Below are positions 8,084 to 18,103 of a stretch of DNA of 21,539 nt, piece after piece. The stretch is from Rhynchonema sp. JSB1_4 (taxonomy: Eukaryota; Nematoda; Chromadorea; Monhysterida; Xyalidae), in NCBI GenBank assembly GCA_030248065.1, contig JASAMV010007374.1, positions 1 to 21,539 on the forward strand, given 5' to 3'. Each line of letters starts with the position of its first letter. Within the stretch, counting starts at the first letter, position 1. Below the pieces are notes generated by a model. The model had not been told where the DNA came from. It did not search any database and saw nothing but the letters and a program-made list of their open reading frames with translations. The position numbers and the translations under genes were made by a program.

Positions 8084-8127
8084 GACAGGTTAGCAACACA
8101 ACAGACAGGTTAGCAACAGGACAGACA
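8084..8127. repeat. 20 bp tandem duplication
   Basis: GACAGGTTAGCAACA occurs at 8084 and 8104, a 20 bp period, followed by the start of a third unit (GACA). Confidence 0.7.
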
Positions 8128-8229
8128 CAGAAATGAAACATCACAGATCATAAGCACTGGACATTGACAGACGGACCTGCAAAATAGAGGAAATATTGCG
8201 CTCCAGATCACCCCAAAGTTCCGCTCAAC

Positions 8230-8272
8230 GGGTATTGTACGTGGAGCGTTTTGCGCTCCAGGTACAATACCC
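8230..8272. repeat. Near-perfect 19 bp hairpin
   Basis: GGGTATTGTAC, one mismatch, TGGAGCG, loop TTTTG, CGCTCCA, mismatch, GTACAATACCC. TTGCGCTCCAG also occurs just outside at 8196-8206. It may be a small foldback element or MITE remnant. Confidence 0.6.
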
Positions 8273-8599
8273 AAACTACTGAGTATAGGCGCCGGGTTAC
8301 GATAGCTTGACAAAGTATTTGTCTTTTCCAAAACAGCTAATGTTTTATCGGGCTGCCGTGACTCGCTGTCACGCCCCAGTGATTTTGAATTTCTGTGGTA
8401 ATTCCTGATCATGTGCGGATGTGCGTCAATATCGGACAGTTTTGTTCCCGATGGGCCATGTTTGCGGATTGATTTCGGTGTAATAGCCACTTTGGTGAAG
8501 TTCGTCAAAATTAATGTTCTTGATCTCGATGCCAGCTAACGATGTGAGCAAAAAAAACGTGATCGAAAATCCAAAAAAAACAATAGCGGCGGGGCCGCT

Positions 8600-8738
8600 T
8601 AACGTTGACACTAACACTAGCATAAGCGCAAGGCATTTCTCTTTTGTGTTTGTTGTTATGTTAACGTTTCTGTTAGTGTCAGTGTCAACGTTAGTGTTAG
8701 TGTAAATGTCAATGTTAGTGTTAGTGTTAAGGTTAAGG
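8600..8738. repeat. Imperfect GTTAGT minisatellite with an inverted flank
   Basis: 8672-8738 is built from GTTAGT and GTCAGT/GTCAAT hexamers. An inverted stretch (AACGTTGACACTAACACTAG, 8600-8619) can pair with it through TAACGTTGACACT. Confidence 0.65.
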
Positions 8739-8821
8739 TAATCCGCTTCCGTGGACCGGACCCAGATTTCCGAGCAAGTAGAATTGACAGTCGCACGATT
8801 TATGGGATCACTGACAGTCAC

Positions 8822-9618
8822 TACTGCCTGTGAATATGGCTCACCTGCACTTGTTCGGGTTTCTTTTTCTGCTTCTTTCTAGTTATAGGTTACCTACATA
8901 TTTGAGTCAAATTTACCAACACATCATGCAGGAACGACCCAATGTATGTATGTACCTGCAGCACAATTTTCATGCTGTTCTCAGTCAAATATTATTAGCA
9001 AGATTCACACTACATCCGGAAGCGTTCATGACCGAAGCAAGAAACAAAAGCACAGCCAAGCCACCCGTCTCACACCATGTACAAGGTTCAACCGGCACAC
9101 AAATCCAGGATATTAATCATAGCAAGCAGCTAGTTTGCGGCAATGCAATTAAATGATCGGATTTAAACCGAAACAGAGTGAAGGAGAGTAACACGCAAGA
9201 GAGAGAGAAACCGCTACATAAGGAAAGTTTACGCATCTATGACGCAATTTACCTAAACCAAGGAACTAAAACGATCTAAAATTACGAATAAACGGATCAA
9301 CGCTCAGTCAAGATGCTGTTGAAGGAGAGCGTACATAATTCAACAACATCCACACGTTATAATTTTCTCAACATAAACCTGTTCTTGGTCGCTGAGCCAC
9401 AGCCCGCATAGCTGGATTGCCTAAAGTGTAATCGCACAAATGTTTTGGTATTTTTTGAGCCAAATGAGCTGATTTGTCAAGGAGTTTTCGGTTTTCAAAC
9501 AGAACCCAACGGGCCCGTTAAAATAAGGAAAAGTGGTCGTGGTGACAAGTCTTTTTATAGTACATGCTAAAACGTCATATAGGAACCAAGACGTCGAGTG
9601 GAAACAATGGTCGTGGTC
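8822..9618. other. No recognisable gene
   Basis: A plus-strand frame of 108 codons at 8830-9156 has a hydrophobic start but no family match, promoter or splice support. The rest is unremarkable and moderately AT-rich. Confidence 0.4.
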
Positions 9619-9677
9619 GATATCAAACTTAGTGATCTATATATTACTGACCAATCCGATCACCAAAGTTTGATATC
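9619..9677. repeat. Hairpin, 19-20 bp arms
   Basis: GATATCAAACTTAGTGATC (9619-9637) pairs with GATCACCAAAGTTTGATATC (9658-9677) with one bulge and one mismatch, around a 20 nt loop. Confidence 0.65.
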
Positions 9678-9711
9678 CGCTCAATTGAGAACTACACACA
9701 GCTAGTATAGT

Positions 9712-9934
9712 AAATTTCTAAGTTCGTTGCCGAGCAATAAAATACGCCGCATAGTTAATGTCAAGTTCTAAACCCGAAAAGCAACCTCTGAAACGTTCCG
9801 GCAGCAGACACACGTGCAGCTTGCCAGCCAGCCGTGCGCGATGTTTCAGAACTGCGCGTGGCCAGCATTCGGGTTTAGAGCTTGACATTAACTATGCGGC
9901 GTATTTTATTGTGCGGCAGCTAATTTAGAAATTT
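9712..9934. mobile_element. MITE-like element with 67 bp terminal inverted repeats
   Basis: Arms 9712-9778 and 9868-9934 are imperfect inverted repeats, with long exact blocks such as ACATTAACTATGCGGCGTAT around an 89 bp centre. The ends read AAATTTCTA. There is no coding capacity. The centre has a further short inverted pair (CTGAAAC / GTTTCAG). I could not identify a clear target-site duplication, so the superfamily is open. Confidence 0.6.
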
Positions 9935-10583
9935 GCCACATACTGTAATACTACAGAGAGGTCACGGTCTGATTGTTCGGCAGGTAAAGCATTGTGCGGA
10001 GTCGTTCAGTGCACTGGACGCTGATGTTTCATGGAGCTGCATATTTAGGCAAATGTGGATAGTTCGCTTGTTTACTCCGCGTGAAACATCAGAGAATGAA
10101 CTCAGGTGTTGTTGACAAGTGCACTGCACGTTTCCAGGGGAATTTCTAGGTATATTTGTATTTGTCATGGATGGTTGTTATCATGCCCTTACACACACGT
10201 ACGAGACGGTCCGTCGTTTTCCACTCAATTCAGTGGGTTTGGGTGGGAGCACCAATTGTTTGTTGGCACTAATCCAATAATAGGCGGCGCTGAATAATTA
10301 TTTCGGTGAAACACATATGACTGATTTTTAAGATCTATATTTTGAATTCATAAACATAAAAGATATTGGCGCTCTATGCTTTCGAATGGAATGGTTCTCG
10401 TCGCAACCGTTTTTTTAAAGGCGTGATTCACTTCTTGCTCTTGGGTAGACGTTTAAGGTTTACTTGACAGTATGAAAACTCATACACCATCCGGCACCAA
10501 AACTAAGCATGATACTCAAAAGTACCCTATAATCTTATCATATGCCGATGATAGCGAAATTATTATTGTTATCATCAACTCAC
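9935..10583. other. Region downstream of the last visible GPCR exon, no gene seen
   Basis: Expected to hold the remaining receptor exons, but no minus-strand frame here encodes helices 6 or 7. A short inverted pair CTGATGTTTCATG (10020) / CGTGAAACATCAG (10079) and AT-rich sequence are all I see. Confidence 0.4.
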
Positions 10584-12200
10584 TTGCCGACAGCCATACT
10601 GAGCATCATTGTGCGCATGTTCTCTCGATTCTGACGTCTCAACGCGGTCACAATGGCAAAGTTGCACACCTGAAAATATCAGTGGTCACAAATATGAATA
10701 TATTATTAGTCAAAGCTAGCGCTGTAAAAATTGCTGCCTTTCACAAAATGAATATTGCAGATCACTTTCAAAAGGGCATGCGTTCAATGCGGAACGTGGT
10801 CGTCATGTATACACACGACACTAATATTCAAAATGTGAAAAAGTACCGATAGCACAATGAACGGCAGAAACACAGTCGTGATGTTGCGAAACCAGAATTT
10901 CCACAGATTGTACCAGGACAACATGGCGATAGCCGATGGATACGGGTAGACGTAAGCGAAACTGCCCTTGCAGTGTTCGCGCCAGATCACCTAAAAATTC
11001 AGGACATTTAGGCTTAAATCAATCCTAAAAGGTTGCTTAGTTGCGAATGTTTCATACATCGAGTTCCCAATAGACCGTGCCGCGACAAATCGCGCCGCAC
11101 AACATTGCTCCGGTGGCTATACGAGGTCGATGTGCTTTCAGGTAATCAGCTGTTGACTGAAAAGAATATGGTTCAAAATTGAGTATAAGTCGCAATGGCG
11201 CTTCACTTAAATATGGTTCCCACCCGCCAGTTTGTAGCCGTTGTCACACAACGCTCCACGGTGGCAGCCATGATGAGGAACGATGAGCTGGCCATTGCGA
11301 TATGCGAAATTGCGAACACCTGCGCGGTAGTGAATAACTCGAATATGGTTCACCAGTGTTAACTTTTACAATAAGTTGTTACCGGTCTCAAATATTGATG
11401 CCAAGCAATGTAGAGCCAGAGAATCTGAAAGTACTCGGACAGAACGGCGAATGACATCAGGCAAATGTAGGAGGCCGATACGAACACGTCACAGAACGCC
11501 AGGAACATCATGTAGAACAGGTTGCTCGCTCTGAAATCAAACGTTTTTTGATGTCGGTATCGAACATGGTGTCGACTCGGTTATGTTTCCTAGTTGAGGC
11601 CCGTTGCTCGACGTGTTAGTTCAACATTCGAAGTTCGCAAGCCTAAATAAGTCCAGAAAATCGATCGCGTTAGTTTCAGGCCATTCAGACCTGTGGTGCC
11701 GAGACAAACAATGATTCCAAGTTATCAGGCAACAGACTGTGAAAATCTCAGCTTCCGAGTGAGACAGGATCGATCGCAGTTTGAAGCATCGCAGAATATA
11801 GGTAACAGAACCACGTCGACCAAAAAGTTTTTGTCGGGTCCCATAGATTAATTTTGATGACATTCGGTTCACATTGAATGTGCACCTGAATATACATTCA
11901 CCTGAATTGCACCCTTGTGGCGAACATGTAGAACAGGAGACTGTTCTCGCAGACACTCAATATGGCCAATGTTGTGCCGAGCAGAAGGACGAGCCAGAAT
12001 TTCAAATACAAATGCGGATCGTCGCTACTGACACATTCATCGTCCGGTGGCTGAATCGTCACAGTGACATTTGTGGGCAGCGTAACCGGCGCGGTAGTGG
12101 GATCGTAGGATATGGAACCCCTGGGTTCGGCCGTGAATTGATATTGAGGATAGGAGACGACGACCTCGCTGGACGGCGTGCCCCCGCCGATTAGATGCAT
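10584..12200 (-). CDS. Rhodopsin-class GPCR (invertebrate peptide-receptor-like), partial: helices 1-5
   Basis: Six exons on the minus strand: 12200-11902, 11530-11383, 11319-11224, 11156-11058, 10990-10847, 10669-10584. Phases agree at every junction, giving 290 residues. The N-terminus has a likely glycosylation site (NVT). Helix 1 is FWLVLLLGTTLAILSV followed by ENSLLFY; helix 2 has LAFCD; helix 3 ends in ERC, in place of DRY; helix 4 is atypical (no clear Trp), then RGTVYWEL and a loop Cys (REHCKG); helix 5 has FLPFIVLS; then a basic loop, ALRRQNRENMR. The last exon ends in phase 2 at a normal donor (GTGAGT). Helices 6-7 are not found before 8060, so the gene either has a very long last intron or is truncated. 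Features recall invertebrate FMRFamide/neuropeptide receptors, a weak assignment. An upstream acceptor at 12226 implies a 5' UTR intron. Confidence 0.75.
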
Positions 12201-12550
12201 TCTACACCGCGGTCCGTGGATTTGGCTGAAAATATGGTTCAATTTTTGTCTCGATGATCTTCTCAGTCACATGGGTTTACATCAACAATAATTTTCATGA
12301 TGTGGGCGGCATAAATATTTAGGTGATCATGGCATCAGACTCAATATTACACCTAGCTGGATCGAAATCTTTGATCTGAAACTCAATCTAACACACACAG
12401 CTTCGAAACAAAAATTATTCATGGGACTTGCTATACTGTCACGAATGAGGCAAGAAGTTGTGATAATTGGTTTAATTGGGGCCCAGCCATATTTTTGGTT
12501 CATTATTGTCGGTAATTATTGAATGAGAGCAAACTGAAAGATATTCGTAC
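12201..12550 (-). other. Receptor 5' UTR end and upstream intron
   Basis: 12225-12201 is the untranslated start of the receptor's first coding exon, preceded by the acceptor ATTTTCAG at 12233-12226. The rest up to a GTACG donor at 12550 reads as an intron of about 325 bp. Confidence 0.4.
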
Positions 12551-12686
12551 CTGATGCTGGTAACCCTTGGTAACTGTATGTGTAGTAGCGGTTACTGTAG
12601 TAACTGCGATAGTAGCTCTGATGGAAAGTCGGGCGGCTTTGGAGAAACGCACGCTTGCAAATTAGTATAATAACTAGCTTCATCAT
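12551..12686 (-). CDS. Possible upstream exon, Tyr-rich
   Basis: A minus-strand frame beginning MMKLVIILICKRAFLQ, then a Tyr-rich stretch (YYRSYYSNRYYTYSYQ), ends at a plausible donor (CATCAG/GTACGA). The start resembles a short signal peptide. Joining it to the receptor exon at 12225 gives the wrong frame and a quick stop. It is therefore either a noncoding leader exon of the receptor, an exon of another gene, or chance. Confidence 0.25.
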
Positions 12687-15600
12687 AAAAGCAAAGTGTC
12701 GGCTGTGTGAAGATAGAAATGAATAGAATTGCACAGCCATAAAGTTGCAGCAGGCTTCGCAGGGCACTTGCCTGTGAAAAACTACTAAAAACACCGCAAT
12801 TATCGGAAAGTTATGCACTCACGGCTTACGGCTAACCACAGAAATGATTTTTGATGAGATTGGTTTCCTCGTTATTGCAGCGTGTTTTAAGTGCCTTCTT
12901 CCTACTTGTGGCCCTTTAGCTTTATTGCTCACCTATGTGATTTTTAGGGTAATGTGAATGCCTTGCGTGCTTATTATATTTTGCACAACCACTCGACCTC
13001 GTTATGTGTTGCAGACCACTTAGAATTCTCGCTTTTCCGTTTCCGGACAGCTGCATTGCAACAAAAAATTTGGAAATTGTCAATGTGACATACCATTAAA
13101 TCGGCTTTTGTTTTTTGCACCACGTCAAGCAGACAATCAAAAAACTGCCACCAGAACTAAAGAAATCGTTTTTTGCCCAACTGCCACAAACAGTTTGGTG
13201 ACAAGCAGGTAGTTTATTTTGTGCTTTCTGTCCACAAGTAAAAAGCAAGGGCCCCTGGGGACTCTGCGACAAGGATTACAGCATCATGCAGTTCCCAAGC
13301 CGGTCTCATGTACCAGGAACAATGGTTTGATGTGCGCGCGCGCAAGAACCATGTTGCACCACGTTCGCCGCGCAGCTATTTTGATTTTTTTTCAGTTGTT
13401 CATTTTTTGGGCGTATTCACATATACAAAATGACAAATCTCGAAAACACGGCGAAATGGAACTTGTTGACAGACACAAAAACATTTTTTGCTGCTGTAAA
13501 AAACATTGCTCAATATATACATATTCCAGCGAAGCGGTTGGCTCAAAAAGTCAAATGTAGGTACTGTATGCATAACTTTGGTGTGGACAGTCAATAAAGA
13601 TATTTTTCATGAAAAACCAAGACAGAGCTCGGACCGGGACGAGACAACACCACAAAGAGTAGGAACGGACCTGCAGTTGCACAATAACAGCGGAAGCTGT
13701 GATTGGAAAAGAGTGCGATCATTGACTTTCGGAGACCAGTATAGGGCATCACATATGCTATACGAGGAACGTTTCTATCGCTCAACAACAGTAAACCATA
13801 TCTACGATATAGCAACGGTAGTGGTCCCCGGCTAGTCAGAGCTGCAGCCAGTAGTCAGACTAAAACAGACCGAACCTTGAGGTTATTATGAAGTCGGGGT
13901 TTACTATGGTAACGCTTAAAATCATCTGTCATTTGCCAACATCATCAGCAAGGGGTTAAGAGAATAATGTTTGTTAGAGGTGCAAAATGACTGACAGTGC
14001 GTATGTGTCCTCGGGAACCACATGGAAGATGTTTTGCTAACGCACCAACACTGCTCAAATACAATGGTATTCAAACCGGCATTCCTGCTAAATCTCCAGA
14101 CGGAATACTTACGATTGACAATCCCAAGAGAAAACATCGAGCCCAGAAAATCCCCACAAATAGATTTTGTACCTCAGCTACTTGGAGACGAATACGATAC
14201 CTGGATAATGTCTTGGAATATGACGTAATCTAATATGTTTCAGCCATTTTCAAATTATGCCCGCAGCCCGCTTAGGTTTATATACGCAATGATTTAACGG
14301 AAAATAATCCACTTATGTTTGTTTTGGTTGCCGCACAGATATAGCTATACTTACGGTAGTGCTACCAACATGGCTCTTACTACCACCGAGGTTTTTATTT
14401 CTGAACCCCAGGTGCGCTGTCATCCGGGACCAACATTTTGGTCCAGGAAATTTGGGGCCCCGGTAAAATTGCTCCCGTTAACGCTACAGCCCCAGCGTGC
14501 TTATGCGACGTATTATATGCATGTATAATGACGCAATGGTGCGGGATCCTGGAGTGGAAAGGTCCGACAGTTATATGTACGTACATACTGTACTTCATAA
14601 AAGCCCAACCGGTACAAATAAGCTGACAGTCACGCATATCACAGTCGCATTATGCAAAAATGAAAAAAACTACCTCACTTAGCTAATTTTGTTTTTGCTG
14701 AAAGTCGCAGTTCTCGTTTGCACTAACCATAGCAAACGGTGGATAATTTGAATTTACATAGCGGCAGTCATTAGAAAATCCGACCATGAAGAATGCAAAT
14801 TACGCGTTTTGTCATGCAGAAATAAGGGCAGACCGGACATTTGTATGCAATGTGCAGTTTTGGTGCGGAATACAGTCGATCTGATGGTGATCGTTTGTCG
14901 GAAAGCCCTCCACAGTGAGTGAACCACGGTCAGTCCAAATAACTTTTGACGAACTCATTTGCTGTAATAATTTTAGTTATCCAAAATGCCAAAACATCTA
15001 TCACTTCATTGTATAATGTCAAGCAAGATGGATCGTGCAGAGAAACATACCCAGTTGCAGAAAATACAATGTGTTGCGTGGTCAAAAATATGTTACACCG
15101 AGGTTTGATGATTATGTGGATGAAGGATAAAAATTTGGTAAGTGTGTAAATGGGCTTATTTTTCTCTGGCAGATCACTTGGCTGGAAGAACTAGCAGGGC
15201 TTAATTTTTGCACCCAAACATGTCGGGGCCTGCTATTTTTGGACCAAAAATGCCGGGACCAAAAAATTTAGCAGTATTCCGCATTCACCGACTCCGAAAA
15301 TCCGTACCCAATTTTTAAGTGGCCTGAAGCAAATTTACATTAGTTCCTGAACATCATCCGAAAGTAGTGGCGTTTGCGCATTACTCAGCAAAACTCCAAC
15401 GAAAAGAAGAAAAAATGCTGCTGACGAAACATCCATACGGTATGAACACTAAACTACTTTGCCACTTGCGGGCAACTGCGTGACGTGAATGCAAAAACTT
15501 TTTCTTTTTATTCAGAGCTCTCGGAAGCCGCAACTTCCACCACAAACAACAGTATTCTTTGACATGAGTTATGCGGAAGATTTATGAAGAGAAAGATAAT

Positions 15601-16537
15601 AACAATATTATGAAAAGAGAACACACACACGACTAAAGTTGATTATTTTTTCAGACATCTGCGTGTATGCACAATGCACACACGCATGCATCCGGTTACA
15701 GTTTCATCGGATAAAAAACTCTGTTTTGCTGTGGTTCGTGAAAAATGGCACAGCAGTTTTTTTTCACACTTGGGTAGCTGAGCCTGATCTTCTTTGCTGG
15801 AGGTGTTCCGAAAGTGTTCTCAAACCATGGACGGATAGCCAGATCATCTGTTGCATGTTTTATAGGAAATAAATACAGCAAAACGTATCAGCCGTTTACA
15901 TTGCAATCTTTTCTGGCGTTACATTGCATGCTTCTCATCTGGCTGCGTAAAACCCACCTGCAGATATAGTACCCTCTTGTGACCTATGGTATACTTACCT
16001 AATGTTTATCTCTGACACACAGTGGTATTGAGAACATGGTAACATGTTGTTCCGGGCCAAACCAGACCCGATGGAAATAATAATTTCAAGGTTTTTGGAT
16101 TGCAGCACGAACACGACCTCCAACGTTGATGAAATAATGCCGATTGCGAGCCGGTACAGTCCTCTTTCTTTTTAATGGGATGGGTGGCAAGAAATTAAGT
16201 CATTTTGGATCATTTGAAGAAAATATCCACCAGAGTGGGAATTTAAATTGATATTGAGTATAAAAACGATGTCGATGAATGACGGGTCACTACATATGCG
16301 GCGCATAACTCCGGTCACTGTTTACATACATATGTATATCTTTGTACCTAAACTTGGGCTTTTTCTGCCTCATGCGCCCCGACTCCTGATACAATCCAGA
16401 TCCGCATTTGTTCGCCACAATAGAAACAGGTGCTTATTCGCTGTGCCATGGAATGGCAGATTAATGGCTGAATTTCCGGTCGCGATAATAGAGTTTTGAT
16501 TTTCAAGACAAGGGTGAAAAATTGACTGAAAGGACAT
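12687..16537. other. Long gene-poor stretch
   Basis: No supported gene. Several frames of 60-110 codons occur on both strands, but none shows domains, compositional consistency or splice partners. Minor structure: a 7 bp hairpin GGACCAA-CATT-TTGGTCC (14427-14444), and a doubled GGACCAAAAA / GGACCAAAAAA near 15240-15265. A frame at 14022-14228 (MEDVLLTHQHCSNTMVF onward) has a protein-like composition but nothing to confirm it. Confidence 0.4.
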
Positions 16538-16683
16538 GGCGGGCGGACTGTTGAGCAAGACTACATTGAGCAAAGCAAAAAGAGCGAAGTCCGACAGATC
16601 AAAATAAAAAAGGCAGCCAAGGCTCAGCAGAAGACTATGTAGCCCTGTTGCAAGCGTAGGTCTAAGTCTGATACCAAAATCAA
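16538..16683 (+). repeat. Degenerate Lys-rich repeat fragment, copy A
   Basis: Begins GGCGGGCGGACTGTTGAGCA and reads as a Lys-rich peptide (SKTTLSKAKRAKSDRSK, stop). It is followed by CTGATACCAAAATCA, exactly inverted at 17315-17329. Related to copies B and C by eye; probably pseudogene or dispersed-repeat debris. Confidence 0.5.
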
Positions 16684-17194
16684 CAGATTTATCACAAGCC
16701 GTCTGAGAGTGCTACGGGTTTCCCCAATAAACCAGCTAGAGGTGGCTGTTGAAACTCATGTAAGAACACAGGCGAAAGAGTCGCATTCAAGGATGCCCAA
16801 AATTATATATACGTGAGTGATGTACCCTGTACCCAAAAGTTACAACATGTCAAACACCCGCAACACGCTTCACGAATTCTCAGCCAATGCCGTACGCTAT
16901 CACATGCCCAGTTCCCCAGGACGCTGGTCACACAAGAGAAAAATGGGTCATATGCCCAAATGAAGGGAGATTATAAGAAGAAAATCGAGCACTCAAATTC
17001 GCCAGGGCGCCACAGTCGCATATATATTTTCCAAACTCGCTATAGAAACTCGAACATTATCATCGGACGAAATTGAATAAAGTTTTAGAAGTGAGCGGCA
17101 GGTTTTTCATGCGAGCTTACAAAGTCCATACATATAACGCATAAACTGTAAGCGTGCCGTTCGGTACATATTTGAGGTACTCATTCATGCAGGG
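16684..17194. other. No recognisable gene
   Basis: A plus-strand frame at 16813-17076 starts only with GTG and has no recognisable features. Nothing else stands out. Confidence 0.35.
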
Positions 17195-17275
17195 TAGACG
17201 GGCGATTGGACAAAGCATGTTTGGGAAAGACCACTTTGAGCAAGTGAAAAAGAGCAGAGCCAAAAGAGCAGAGCT
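17195..17275 (+). repeat. Degenerate Lys-rich repeat fragment, copy B
   Basis: GACGGGCGATTGGACAAAGC, then AAGACCACTTTGAGCAAGTG and a run of AAAGAGCAGAG. The order of motifs matches copies A and C. Confidence 0.45.
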
Positions 17276-17294
17276 CTTATTTTGTTCTAATGGC

Positions 17295-17475
17295 TTAGGC
17301 TAAAGTACACAGGCTGATTTTGGTATCAGCCGGCTTAGGCTTAGTCTTAGGCTTGCGCTTGGGGTTAGTTTTGTGTTTGAGCTTCGGCTTGGGCCTATTG
17401 GTTTTTGGTTTCTGGTCTGTTGGACTCTGCTCTTCTTCACATACTCAGTGGTCTTGCCCAATTGCCCGTCCGCCG
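17295..17475 (-). repeat. Degenerate Lys/Pro-rich repeat fragment, copy C, with TTAGGC-like tract
   Basis: On the minus strand, GACGGGCAATTGGGCAAGAC and GTGAAGAAGAGCAGAGTCC match copies A and B. A 49-codon frame (17444-17295) then reads as alternating Pro and Lys (RPKPKLKHKTNPKRKPKTK), like a histone H1 or other basic tail. On the plus strand the same bases give TTAGGC at 17295, 17335 and 17347 within GGCTTAGGCTTAGTCTTAGG. Confidence 0.45.
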
Positions 17476-17860
17476 TATTCAGTGGTGCTTGCCAAACCGC
17501 TCCCACACACATCCACAGACGAACTCCGGCACCTGCTGGCGGTGTCCCGGATATTAGACAGCAACTTTGAAAAAGTTTGAGTCAATTATTGCATTGAACA
17601 AGGCAGCACTTGAAAACAGCTGAGTGCCGATTTTCGGTGACCATACAAGAGAGTCACAAAGACGGATTCACGAGACCACACGAGATCATTGCAGATATAT
17701 TACCACAGTCACACACAGAAAAACAAAATTTACACGCGCATGCTTACTTCGTTTTGCGTTGCCGTTCATGTGGAAAAGCGGGAACGCGAAAAACGAGTAA
17801 AGGCGCTTTTACGCAACTGTAGTCAAATCGGGTCGTCAGTATTGTGCGACGGTTCAGTCC
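17476..17860. other. No recognisable gene
   Basis: Short frames only. One, on the plus strand at 17610-17822, has no features I can name. Confidence 0.35.
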
Positions 17861-18000
17861 CGGGGGCACAGGTTCGGGCCCGACCATTCAGGCCCGGCTG
17901 GAGCCCAAGCCTATAAATGGATCAAACATGCTGGGCCTGAATCGGCCGGACCTGAAAAACTGGGCCTGAAAAGGTAGTGCTTGAACTTCCGGGCCTGAAA
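17861..18000. repeat. GGGCCTGAA-type repeats
   Basis: CTGGGCCTGAA at about 17930 and 17963, CCGGGCCTGAA at about 17989, GGACCTGAA at about 17949, and CGGGCCCGA/CAGGCCCGG just before. Spacing is irregular (14-33 bp). This may be the subterminal region of a DNA transposon. Confidence 0.45.
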
Positions 18001-18014
18001 GTCGCGGAATATGT

Positions 18015-18103
18015 AGGTCGTCAAATCACATGTAGAGCTTTTTTCCCGCTCATTTAGAGCTGCTTGATTTGACGACAAAGTTTGACGACTTGGTTTGACG
18101 ACA
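18015..18103. repeat. TTTGACGAC direct and inverted repeats
   Basis: GTCGTCAAATCA near 18017, then TGATTTGACGAC near 18064, AGTTTGACGAC near 18079 and GGTTTGACGAC near 18092. The first pairs with the second around TAGAGC-containing sequence. Confidence 0.5.

Larger units (their letters stand above)
8128..8821 (-). other. Two overlapping long minus-strand reading frames, coding status unclear
   Basis: Two frames overlap here: 8821-8426 (131 codons) and 8508-8110 (132 codons). The first contains a low-complexity Asn/Thr stretch from a GTTAGT-type repeat, then a hydrophobic segment (about 20 residues, IVFFGFSITFFLLTSLAG) and SGYYTEINPQTWPIG. The second has a Ser/Arg-rich stretch (SKSLGRDSESRQPDK). 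Together they could be pieces of a membrane protein with a cytosolic tail, but I see no convincing splice join, start or family match, and one frame runs through a palindrome. Confidence 0.2.

Noticed and set aside
8830..8925. Plus-strand hydrophobic frame with SSYRLPTYL, reminiscent of a GPCR helix 7
   Set aside because: It is on the opposite strand to the receptor gene, lacks flanking helix 6 or an NPxxY-like motif, and the resemblance is only a few residues.
13219..14640. Several 60-113 codon frames on both strands
   Set aside because: No motif, consistent composition, splice partner or promoter; sizes are expected by chance in this base composition.
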